In this document: in pieces, positions 8,173-16,100 of the stretch
Layout of the letters: each line of letters starts with the position of its first letter
Numbering within the stretch: the first letter of the stretch is position 1
Assembly (NCBI GenBank): GCA_003241845.1
Contig: QBMN01000008.1
Coordinates: 1 to 46,914 of the forward strand
Reading direction: 5' to 3'
Origin: Shackletoniella antarctica
GTDB taxonomy: Bacteria; Cyanobacteriota; Cyanobacteriia; Phormidesmidales; Phormidesmidaceae
Length of the DNA stretch: 46,914 nt
Program-made: the position numbers and the translations under genes
Notes under the pieces: model-generated
What the model was told of the DNA's origin: nothing
The model's input: only the letters and a program-made list of their open reading frames with translations
Databases searched by the model: none

Positions 8173-8360
8173 ATGACCTATTCCCCCGACAATGCGCTGA
8201 TCATCCAGAGCGATGGCCCTTAGGGGCAGGTCTTCGACCATCGCACCGCCCTGCTCGACGTCCACGCCCCAAGGCCGAGGCGGCCCAGGCGGCGGTCGCT
8301 GAACTTGATCGTTAGAGCGACCCCATCAGACACATTGAAGGCATATATAGATTCAGCCTA
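8173..8360 (+). pseudogene. 5' stub of an XPB-type helicase gene, copy 1
   Basis: Reading from ATG 8173 gives MTYSPDNALIIQSD, then a 27-bp insertion with a stop, then TALLDVHAP, a frameshift to KAEAAQAAVAELD, and another to SDPIRHIEGIYRFS. In order, these pieces match the first ~60 residues of bacterial XPB helicases as I remember them (for example LIVQSDKTVLLEVDH, then PEHVHTYRITPL, in the mycobacterial protein). The helicase motor is absent. The insertion at 8215-8241 splits a HIP1 site. The first 43 bp (8172-8214) recur at 10798-10840 with one mismatch. Confidence 0.75.
8215..8241 (+). repeat. 27-bp small dispersed repeat splitting a HIP1 site
   Basis: The insertion lies between GCGAT (8210-8214) and CGC (8242-8244), so removing it restores GCGATCGC and the helicase reading frame. 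Its sequence, ending GGTCTTCGACCAT, matches the reverse complement of the 24-bp insertion at 11949-11972 apart from small gaps and a few substitutions. Confidence 0.7.
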
Positions 8361-8394
8361 TAAGCCTTCGGATGTATAAAGGCATTCCCGCAGT

Positions 8395-8865
8395 ATGCTA
8401 AGACTGAGTTATGTTCTTGGCGTTATGAAAAGGCGCAATGGTCAATTTAACCCGAAACGCAGAATGCTGAAGGTTGAACAGTGTGATTTCGAGAGCCTTG
8501 CTGAACTTGCATCTCAGGCTAAGTATGGTGGGAATCCTGAGCATAAGAGAAATCCAGGCAATTTCGGCTTGACACCGCCTAGTGGGCCTAGACCAGGCAA
8601 ATCTCTCTGTGACTCCGTTAAGGTTTTTACCAAGCAGGAAGCTCTAGATTTGCTAAAGAAAGGCATTAAAAACGGACTGGTCAGCGATCGCTTTGAAGGG
8701 CAGTGGCCTAAGAACGTTTGGTCGGTCATGGAGGATGGAACTCCGCTAGAAGCACAGCTTGAGTCAGCTGAGCAGGGAGCATACCACGGTTACCCCATGC
8801 AAACTGAGGATCCATTTTGTGAAGAAGTGATTAAGGAATGGAGGATTCGGAGTGAACTCGCTTAG
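8395..8865 (+). CDS. Small partner protein of a two-gene module
   Basis: A 156-residue protein of unknown function. It has a cluster of conserved-looking motifs: NPEHKRNP near 51-58, GQWPKNVW near 102-109 and AYHGYPM near 129-135. I recall short proteins with this pattern encoded next to degenerate ImmA/IrrE-type proteins, but cannot name a family. Its stop overlaps the next gene's start by 14 bp, so the two are translationally coupled. The start is uncertain: ATG 8395, 8425 and 8464 are all in frame and none has a good ribosome site. It begins just after the helicase stub, so the pair may have been inserted into that gene. Confidence 0.65.
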   Translation: MLRLSYVLGVMKRRNGQFNPKRRMLKVEQCDFESLAELASQAKYGGNPEHKRNPGNFGLTPPSGPRPGKSLCDSVKVFTKQEALDLLKKGIKNGLVSDRFEGQWPKNVWSVMEDGTPLEAQLESAEQGAYHGYPMQTEDPFCEEVIKEWRIRSELA

Positions 8866-10189
8866 CCTTAACTTTGAATGGCTTACAAGTGGAAATGATT
8901 CGCCCCAGATTCGACAGACTATGGGGATGTTTGGGCTGAAGGTGGGAGATATCAGTCTTGCGAGAAATGAAGATACTTGGTCTCAAACGATCCGCGACAG
9001 CGTTCTTGTTTCCGCTTATCCTCTTGCTGCATGGATGGTGTCTTCTTGGTGGAGATTACTTTACGAGCCTCTTCCGCCAACAGGAACTAGACCTTCAGTC
9101 ACTTGGAAGATGGCGCACGAGCTTACGGCAGCGAATCAAGGATTTATTTGGCCAAGAGTAATACTAGCTTCAGATACTGAGTTAATGCAGATATGGTCTA
9201 CAGCATCTAACGCTATTGAACAACAGTCAGTTAGGTACATCAATAGTCTGGATCGACCATTCCCGGTAGATTTACTCGAATTTGAGCAAACGGCCAAGGC
9301 TTTTATTGAATCTGTCTTATCTCGTCTTGACGCAACAGGGATTACCAACACTCCTCTAGCCAACCTTTGGCAAGAAGTCCAGGAAGAACTTGCTGATCCG
9401 TATGCAAGTCAGTATCGTCGTTGTGAAGCTGAATTAGGTTTTGATCCTGATGAGTGTCCTGAAAACCTTGTGAAAGATGCCCTGAAACTTGTTGAGCAGA
9501 TGGGGGGCAAAACATTTTCAGAGGTAGCTCCTGCTTACAGCAAAGATTTATTAGAAGCAAGACCACTCAGCGCAAAAATCAATGAGTTGATCCAAGAGTC
9601 AGGATTTGACGGCAAACCTGAAGTTTCTGTTGATCACTCTACTTCACCAGAATTCTCAAAAGCACCATGGCAAAAGGCAAACGAAGTAGCTTATCGTCTA
9701 CGTGATGTGATCGATATTGAAGAAGATCCAGTTACTGATGATCAACTCTATGACTTGCTTGGCCTACACAAGGCTGAATATGAAGCGTTTAATCCTCCAC
9801 CTCAACGACGCGTTTCGATTGCAGTTCCATCAGAGCAAATCGGATTTAAGTTTCACACTAGAAAACGACACCCAATTGCAAAAAGATTTGAGCTGGCCAG
9901 GTTCATTGGCGATTACTTACTCTATGGAAATCATGGAGAATCATGGCTTGTGAACACAGATCTAAGAACATCAAGGCAAAAATATCAACGTGCTTTTGCG
10001 GCAGAATTCCTGTGTCCTCTCAGTAGCTTGCGAGCTTATTTAGACAATGATTATTCAGAGTCGGCTATGGAAGATGCAGCTGAACATTTTAAAGTGAGTT
10101 CACAGACTGTCGAATCAATGCTTACAAACAATGGGCTAATTTGTTCTCCTCAGTCAGCTAGTTATTTAGAAGCTAGCCTTCCCTATTAA
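8852..10189 (+). CDS. ImmA/IrrE-like protein lacking the HExxH zinc site
   Basis: A 445-residue protein. The GTG start at 8852 is well supported by GGAGG at 8840-8844. The last ~110 residues follow the ImmA/IrrE (M78) layout: a helix where the protease motif belongs (KRFELARFIGDYLL, 345-357), FAAEFLCP (382-389), and a C-terminal winged-helix-like segment (MEDAAEHFKVSSQTV, 406-420). The HExxH motif is replaced by RFIGD at 350-354, so zinc proteolysis is not expected. The first ~330 residues are unique, with aromatic motifs such as SSWWRLLYEP (64-73). ImmA/IrrE proteins control mobile elements or stress responses by acting on repressors. Here a binding or sensing role in a toxin-antitoxin or defence-like pair is inference. 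Confidence 0.65.
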   Translation: MNSLSLNFEWLTSGNDSPQIRQTMGMFGLKVGDISLARNEDTWSQTIRDSVLVSAYPLAAWMVSSWWRLLYEPLPPTGTRPSVTWKMAHELTAANQGFIWPRVILASDTELMQIWSTASNAIEQQSVRYINSLDRPFPVDLLEFEQTAKAFIESVLSRLDATGITNTPLANLWQEVQEELADPYASQYRRCEAELGFDPDECPENLVKDALKLVEQMGGKTFSEVAPAYSKDLLEARPLSAKINELIQESGFDGKPEVSVDHSTSPEFSKAPWQKANEVAYRLRDVIDIEEDPVTDDQLYDLLGLHKAEYEAFNPPPQRRVSIAVPSEQIGFKFHTRKRHPIAKRFELARFIGDYLLYGNHGESWLVNTDLRTSRQKYQRAFAAEFLCPLSSLRAYLDNDYSESAMEDAAEHFKVSSQTVESMLTNNGLICSPQSASYLEASLPY

Positions 10190-10493
10190 TTGATTTGGCG
10201 CGGTAGATAAAGCGTTTCGTCTACCAGAAAATCGCTCTAATACTGCGTTGGTGCGGACGGCATAAAGGTTATCGGTAGGGGTTTAAGATTACCTGCCGCC
10301 GCACAACTTCACCGTTGAGAGTATCTACGTTTTCTCCGTAGCATTGGACTGTTAACGAGGGATGAGAGCCTAAAAGCCTTGCCGAGTATACGTTTCAATT
10401 TTTTGTTTTAAATCGGCTACAACCATTGTAAGACAAGCTTTCAGGCATTTATCATCGCTTTAGAGACCAGTGCCACGGTTAGAAATACCTCCC
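10190..10493. other. 304-bp spacer with two hairpins
   Basis: No gene seen. A short hairpin GGTAGA/TCTACC spans about 10202-10225 just after the ImmA/IrrE-like gene and could end transcription weakly. A longer imperfect inverted repeat at about 10246-10308 (TTGGTGCGG-type arm against CCGCACAA) is unexplained. Confidence 0.4.
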
Positions 10494-10793
10494 ATGAAGA
10501 CCCTGCCCCTCAATCTTGTTCCCTACAAGAGAACAACCGAGTTCACAAACGTATCGGTGCCCAGCGGATTACTCCACGCCCATCAGACTAAAGAAGACGT
10601 CTGGGGAAAAATCGTTGTGCTTGAAGGAGCCTTGACCTACCGGATACTAGAACCCGTAGCCGAGGAAATTTCCCTTGCCCCTGGGCATTACGGCGTGATA
10701 GAACCCACCATAAACCATGAAGTCATCCCGCAAAGCGGGGTTCGGTTTTATGTTGAATTTTATCGGGAGGCCGATACCCAACTCCCATCTTGA
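10494..10793 (+). CDS. DUF1971 cupin-like small protein
   Basis: A protein of about 99 residues. The pattern PYKRTTEFT, PSGLLHAHQT, WGKIVVLEGALTYRIL, then PTINHEV and FYVEFYR is typical of DUF1971, a single-domain beta-barrel family also found fused or adjacent to tellurite-resistance TehB-type proteins. The molecular role is not established. The ATG at 10494 gives the usual family N-terminus (MKTLPLNLVPY); the in-frame GTG at 10470 adds an atypical extension. The second XPB-like stub begins six bases after its stop, so the gene may once have been transcribed with a helicase. Confidence 0.85.
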   Translation: MKTLPLNLVPYKRTTEFTNVSVPSGLLHAHQTKEDVWGKIVVLEGALTYRILEPVAEEISLAPGHYGVIEPTINHEVIPQSGVRFYVEFYREADTQLPS

Positions 10794-10798
10794 GCCGG

Positions 10799-10850
10799 AT
10801 GACCTATTCCCCCGACAATGCCCTGATCATCCAGAGCGATCGCACCTTTC
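10799..10850 (+). pseudogene. 5' stub of an XPB-type helicase gene, copy 2
   Basis: The first 43 bp equal copy 1 with one mismatch and encode MTYSPDNALIIQSDRT. After that the frame continues for ~50 codons to a stop at 11000 but no longer resembles a helicase. It therefore retains only the start of the gene. In contrast to copy 1, the HIP1 site GCGATCGC at 10837-10844 is intact. Confidence 0.65.
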
Positions 10851-11265
10851 AGCAGGTCACCCCAGGTCACCGCACGGGGCTTTACTTTCGAGGTAAAAAA
10901 GCCCCCCTCGTGTCGCTTCGGTGGAGTCGTGGTTTGGCATACAGCAGCACGACACTCAATAAAAGTAAAGAACATCCATCACAATTGGGCGAAAGTTGAC
11001 CTATTTGGGGTGAGCGTCCCACTTCCTGTGAATCTGGCGATTGAAGGGTGTCACAACGCAGCGGGTTAAGCCACTGTAGAGCGAAGGGCAGACCTACTGC
11101 CTTTCCGTCCAACCCTATAGCGAACTCCTTATAGTCAAACCGCCCCCGGTGCCTAGTGCATTGGGGGTTATTCAATGGTGCGATCGCGCTTTAGGTGGAG
11201 CCATAGTCATCATCAAACCATTGGCATTGTGGCTCAGGGGGCACCCTGGACGGCACAATAACGCT
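10851..11265. other. 415-bp spacer of decayed sequence
   Basis: No gene is recognised. The frame opened by helicase stub 2 runs to about 10999 without family resemblance, and the rest carries no clear hairpin or promoter. It is probably decayed coding sequence. Confidence 0.4.
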
Positions 11266-11820
11266 ATGAACCGACAGAACTGCATTAAAACGATTTCTGC
11301 CCATACCCCCTTTAACGAGCAGGAAGCCGATTCCATCACGGCTACTCTGGCTTTTCTCGACGGGCAAACCCGCTTCTGGCAGCGGGATAACTATATTGGG
11401 CACCTCACAGCCTCTGCCTGGGTAGTCAATGCCACCAGATCTCATGTGCTGCTGACCCACCACAGAAAGTTGAACCGCTGGCTACAGGTGGGCGGCCATG
11501 TAGAGGAGGGGGATGGCTCTCTGCTGGAAGCGGCCTTGCGCGAAGCCAAGGAGGAATGCGGCATTCAGGCGATCGCACCGCTACAAACCACAATTTTCGA
11601 CATCGGCCATCACCCGATTAACACCGCCAAAGAACAGCCCCATGTACATTACGACCTCCGGTTTTTGCTGGTGGCCCAGGATATGGAGTTCGCGGTTTCT
11701 GAGGAATCCTATGCCCTGGGCTGGTTCGCCTTGGATGAGGTACACACTATCAGTGACTCAGCCGCCCTGCACCGGATGACGCGTAAGCTGGCCGGTCAAT
11801 CGCTTTCGCCGTCGCTCTGA
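11266..11820 (+). CDS. Nudix hydrolase
   Basis: A 184-residue protein that should hydrolyse a nucleoside diphosphate linked to another group. The Nudix box is clear at about residues 70-94: GGHVEEGDGS followed by LREAKEECGI, with the metal-binding REAKEE core intact. The spacing before REx2EE is one residue longer than the textbook motif, as in several GGH-type subfamilies. ATG 11266 (MNRQNCIK) fits; an in-frame upstream GTG/ATG at 11149 would add 39 unconvincing residues. Substrate cannot be read from sequence. The nearby MazG-like pseudogene hints at a former nucleotide-sanitising cluster. Confidence 0.85.
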   Translation: MNRQNCIKTISAHTPFNEQEADSITATLAFLDGQTRFWQRDNYIGHLTASAWVVNATRSHVLLTHHRKLNRWLQVGGHVEEGDGSLLEAALREAKEECGIQAIAPLQTTIFDIGHHPINTAKEQPHVHYDLRFLLVAQDMEFAVSEESYALGWFALDEVHTISDSAALHRMTRKLAGQSLSPSL

Positions 11821-11915
11821 AGCAGAAGAATGCCTACGTGAGCTGTGGAGTTCTGCCCTAAGTTACGACTACACTTTGCTCTACTATCCCCCCCGGAGAG
11901 GAATCTACGTTTATT

Positions 11916-12223
11916 GTGCGGAAGGAATATGACAAGCTGGTGCGCGATGGTCAAAGACCGGCCCTTGGCCATCGCATCCCCAACATTCTAAGTGCCCAAC
12001 AGGTGGCGTTTAGTGTTGAGGCGATGACCCGAGCTACTGCCAGGCTCTACGCCAAAAGCTGATCGAAGAAGCCCAGGCGGCGGCTGAGGCCGGTGAAGAT
12101 ACCCTGGTGACAGAATTAGCTGACCTGTGGGAGGTGATTGACGCCACGATGGTAGCCTACGACATTCAGCGGAACCAGGTGATGGCCTGCCAATCAATCG
12201 CCGCGCCCGAGGGCTTAGGATGA
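11916..12223 (+). pseudogene. MazG-like phosphoribosyl-ATP pyrophosphohydrolase homolog, broken
   Basis: From the GTG at 11916 the sequence gives RKEYDKLVRD, a 24-bp insertion, RIPNIL and VAFSVEAMT. It then changes frame near 12035 to LRQKLIEEAQAAAEAGED and ELADLWEVIDATM, and probably changes frame again near 12190, where NRRAR would restore the usual tail. This is the short MazG/HisE-like family that begins YDKLVRDRIP. The insertion sits exactly inside a HIP1 site. Two frameshifts plus an insertion make function unlikely. Confidence 0.8.
11949..11972 (-). repeat. 24-bp small dispersed repeat splitting a HIP1 site
   Basis: Inserted between GCGAT (11944-11948) and CGC (11973-11975). On the minus strand it reads ATGGCC...GGTCTTTGACC and aligns with the insertion at 8215-8241, with the same flanking GCGAT and CGC halves. 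Removing it restores VRDRIP in the MazG-like gene. Confidence 0.7.
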
Positions 12224-12279
12224 TTCCATGCACCTAATGTAGACGTATACTCTGCAAAGAATCTTCCTATCGGCACCCT

Positions 12280-12705
12280 ATGGAACTCACGTCTGCTGAA
12301 CTGAGCCAGGTACAGGCCCAACTGCAAACCTATGCACCGGCCCAGCCCGCTGCCGACAGCCTGATTCAGCATCAAGGACAGCTGGAGGCGGCTCTGGAAG
12401 CCATGCTGGTGGATACCTATGGCGCGCCTGCGGAGTTTGGTAAGCCGTCGCTGTGGGCAGTAACGCGAGATGTGCTGCGGCAGGAGTTGTGCAGCGATGA
12501 CGGTTTTCGAGGGCGCATTCGGGCCTATGTGGAGAAGCCCCAGCAGGCGACGCTGCTGACGGGGGCAATTATTTACCTGGTGGAGCAGGTGGCGCTGCCA
12601 TTTGTTATTAGTCCGTCGCTGGCGGCGTTAGTGGTGCTGTATGTCGCCAAGGTGGGGCTAGATATTTTTTGCAAGTACACCGAACCCTCTGAACCAGATG
12701 TTTAA
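12280..12705 (+). CDS. Hypothetical protein with C-terminal membrane segments
   Basis: A 141-residue protein of unknown function. The N-terminal ~85 residues are soluble and helical (SAELSQVQAQLQTYAP). Residues 87-130 hold two hydrophobic stretches, AIIYLVEQVALPFVI and LAALVVLYVAKVGLDIF, which could form a hairpin in the membrane. Composition is GC-rich like the host genes. It converges with the large CHAT gene on the other strand, and no functional link is visible. Confidence 0.6.
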   Translation: MELTSAELSQVQAQLQTYAPAQPAADSLIQHQGQLEAALEAMLVDTYGAPAEFGKPSLWAVTRDVLRQELCSDDGFRGRIRAYVEKPQQATLLTGAIIYLVEQVALPFVISPSLAALVVLYVAKVGLDIFCKYTEPSEPDV

Positions 12706-13129
12706 GACTATGTTGCATAGCCTTTAATACCGAAGCCTATTCGGTTACACCCGGTTTGTAGGGGCATTGCAGTGCAATGCCCCTACGAGATCCCTATTTT
12801 GAACCGGGGTTTCTCAAAGCAGATTTCGTATTAGACCAAGTAGTAGGGTGGGCAATGCCCACCACCCCATTTATTCACCCACCACTAACCCTTCGCCCTC
12901 AAAAACTCCTGCCTTTTTCCCTCCACAGCAACATCCCCAATCTTCGCCATAAAACCCCTCTACCACAAACTGTCGAAAACTCGAAAATTCCCATTGGTGT
13001 GGGCAGTGAACGGTGGGCAGTGCCCACACCTACTGGGGCGAGGCACCGCTCGATATCGTGAGCGGTGCATTGCGACCCAAAAGTCTATTTTGTGGATGGT
13101 TGTGCCTACTAAGGGGTTGTGAATGCACC
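12706..13129. repeat. Palindrome-rich intergenic region
   Basis: No gene. It contains a near-perfect 29-bp palindrome at 12758-12786 (arms GTAGGGGCATTGCA and complement), GGTGGGCAATGCCCACC at 12847-12863, GTGGGCAGTGCCCAC at 13013-13027, and a GCACCGCTC/GAGCGGTGC hairpin at 13043-13068. The GTGGGCA palindromes recur at 17017, 34170, 38431 and 38632. It may also act as a two-way terminator between converging genes. Confidence 0.6.
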
Positions 13130-16100
13130 CTACGGTTGGTTTTGCTCAAATGCCTGCCGGAGTTCGTCGGAGGTGGTGTTGAGGATTTGCGCCGCTTCGG
13201 TGAGAAGGGCTTCGTTTTGGGTGGTCTGATAGAAGCGAGCAAGATTGCGAAGAGAAATGCCTAACCCGTGCTCGTCATTAAATTCGACGGTGATTCTCAA
13301 ATCTTCTATGTAGTAAGCTCTGGCGTTTTCAGCATCACCTGTCTCCTCAGCGACCTGGCCAAGTTGGTAATACGTGCTGGCCTGCCCATAGCGATCGCCA
13401 AACTCGATGAAGAGGTCTAAGGCCTGTTGGTAGTACTGCTGGGCCTGCTCATAGTGTCGCTGCGCCTGCGCCACGCTGCCTATCTGGTGGTACGTGCGGG
13501 CCTGCTCATAGCGGTCGCCAAACTCGATGTTGAGGTCTAAGGCCTGTTGGTAGTACTGCTGGGCCTGCTCATAGTGTCGCTGCTCCTGCGCCACGCTGCC
13601 CATCTGGTGGTACGTGCGGGCCTGGGCATAGCGATCGCCAAGCTCGATTTTGAGGTCTAAGGCCTGTTGGTAGTACTGCTGGGCCTGCTCATAGTGTCGC
13701 TGCGCCTGCGCCACGCTGCCCATCTGGTGGTACGTGCTGGCTTGTAGACTACCCTTAAGTTCATCAGGTACGTCTTCAAGTTTGTTAATAATTTGAATTG
13801 TTATTTGGTAATATTTTTGCGCTGCTTCGTAATTCTGAGATTGATAATAGCCAAGCGCGATCCCATCCAACAATGCCAACAGGGAAAGTTCGACCTCCTG
13901 ATCTCGTTGCTCTTCAGGATATTTATCGATCGCTACATAGACATCACGAGCCAGCTGTATCTTTGTTTGCTTGTCCTGATTCAGTTTTAGAAACTCATCT
14001 AAGCAACCATAGATACTAAGCACTCCTTTTGCAAAGAACTTCAGACCGATCTGTAAAGCAGCGTAGAGATTATCATATTCAAGACGAGTAAAGGATAAGC
14101 CTAGTTGCCGTTCTTGAGGATCTTTGGAATTCATCAGTTGTTGGTACTGGCCTGCAAGGTCCTGATAGTGGTTCTTGAATCCGGTCTCCAGGGCATCGCG
14201 AGTCGCTTCGTCCAGTTCTGCTAGCTTGGTTTTCAAGAAGTAGGGGAAAATGGGTTGAATCGTGAGGATTCCAGATAGGCCAGCATCATGGGGAGACAGA
14301 AGCCCCCAATTGATCGCATCCTGAATAGCATTCTCGAATTGTGAAAAGTCGTAGCCTTGAAACGGCTCTAGCTTTTGAAGTTCCTGAATATAGCTGCTTG
14401 ACACAAGCTGAACAAAGACTCCCTTAAACGGAGCCAAGCACAGCAGCAGCTTCTGCGCTTGCGGCGACAAATTACTGTGAGAATATTCCACACATTTCAA
14501 AATGCTCTGGGTCTTATCGTCACTGCCGCTGTCCAGGTTCACATCTGCCGCGTCCAGCGCTGCCAAAATCTCCGTGGGGCTTTGCCGTGCCAGGTTCGCC
14601 AGCACCACTTCCATCGCTAGGGGGTAGCCCGCCAGCAGCGTCATCAGCCGCCCAAAGTCTTTGTCTTGCCTCAGTTGCTCAATCCGTGGGTTACTGCCTA
14701 CATGCTTTTCTAAAATTTTCTCGGCTAGCTCTGTGCGCGATTGTGGGTCTAGCCCTTGCAAAGCGTAGCGGTTGTCGCGATACACCTGCGCCAGCCAGTC
14801 TTCGCTACTGCGAGAGCCAAGCACTACCCTGGTTTTGCCGCCCACCAGCTTTTGCAAAAAGTCCTTCAGCTTGGTCTGTTCGGCCTTGGGCAGGGTGTTT
14901 TGAATCGCCAGATCCTGCCCTGTCACCGACTCCAGGTTGTCGAGCATTAGCCCGTAGGGTTCGCTGCGCAGGGTCTCCGCCAGCATTTCGGCCTTTGCTG
15001 CCAGGCTCAGGGGTTGCACGCTGCTCCACTCAAACTCGTCATATACCCGCTGGCCCACGTTCTGAATGATTTGCTCCAGGGTGTAGGCCCTTTCGTCATA
15101 GCCAAAGTAAAACACGTCTTTGGCAAACTGCGTCGTCTGCCACCACTCCCGCAGGTAGCTCAGCAGGGTGGTTTTGCCGGTGCCGCCCATGCCTCGCAGC
15201 AACAATACGTTGCGGCGCAGCAGCGACTTCTCAATCTTGAGGATTTCTAAATCGCGCCCCACAAAGCCGTAGGTGGGCTGGGTAAAGCGGTAGCGGCTGG
15301 CTTTAGCTTGGTAATAGGTGGCTTTATCGCGAGCCGACATTTCTTGCAGGTCAAACCGCACGGCTGAGCTGCCGTAGACCACGGGCAGCAGCCAGTCTTC
15401 TAGCTCCACTGTCATGTTAAACCAGCCCTTGCGGGTCTTGCGGTTGTGCAGCTCTCGCCGCCCCAGGCGAATGGCCTCGGCCAGGGGCTTTTGAGTAAAG
15501 AGTTCGGCGTAGAGCTTTTCCATCAAAATCGTCGCTGCCGTGACGCTGACCGAGTAGCCCATGGCGACGACCATCTGCATGCCAGCGGTCATCAGGCGGC
15601 TACCCAGGCTGGTTTCAGGATTTTGGATGTTGGAGTTTAGAGTTTGGAGCTGTAGATCGTCTCCACCATCTTCTGACTTCTGACTCCCGACGTCTAAGTT
15701 CTGCCTCACCTGCTTGGCCGACTGGCAGGCGTTGAGAATACAGACCGGAATCCCCTGGTTGGTGAGCAAATGTGCCAGCTCTTGGGCTTCCACCGGGTCA
15801 GACTGTCCGGGAGTCTCCCCTTCTAAAAACAAAAACGCCTTGACGCCTGCGTAAGGCTCAACATCACTACGCCCATAGCGATCTTTAAACAAAATCGCGT
15901 CAGACTCCTGCTGCTCGTTGGCGATCTGCTCAAAGGTGGCCAGTCCGCCGTGGGCATCGAAGTGAACGATGTGATAGTAGCCCGCACCTTTGGCTTGCAG
16001 GTGATTTTCGAGGGCTCTGTAGGTGCCGGGGCGCAGCAGCTCCACATTGATCGGCACCCTGGCCTGCTGAATGGCTTCAATCAGCGGACGGGAGATGGTG

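Noticed and set aside
7947-8315. 122-residue ORF after the J-domain gene
   Set aside because: It runs through the attC-like site and the broken helicase stub in mixed frames. The only family-like residues belong to the stub.
10246-10308. Second attC site
   Set aside because: The inverted repeat has GTTGG first and CACAAC last, the reverse of the AAC...GTT order needed on either strand.
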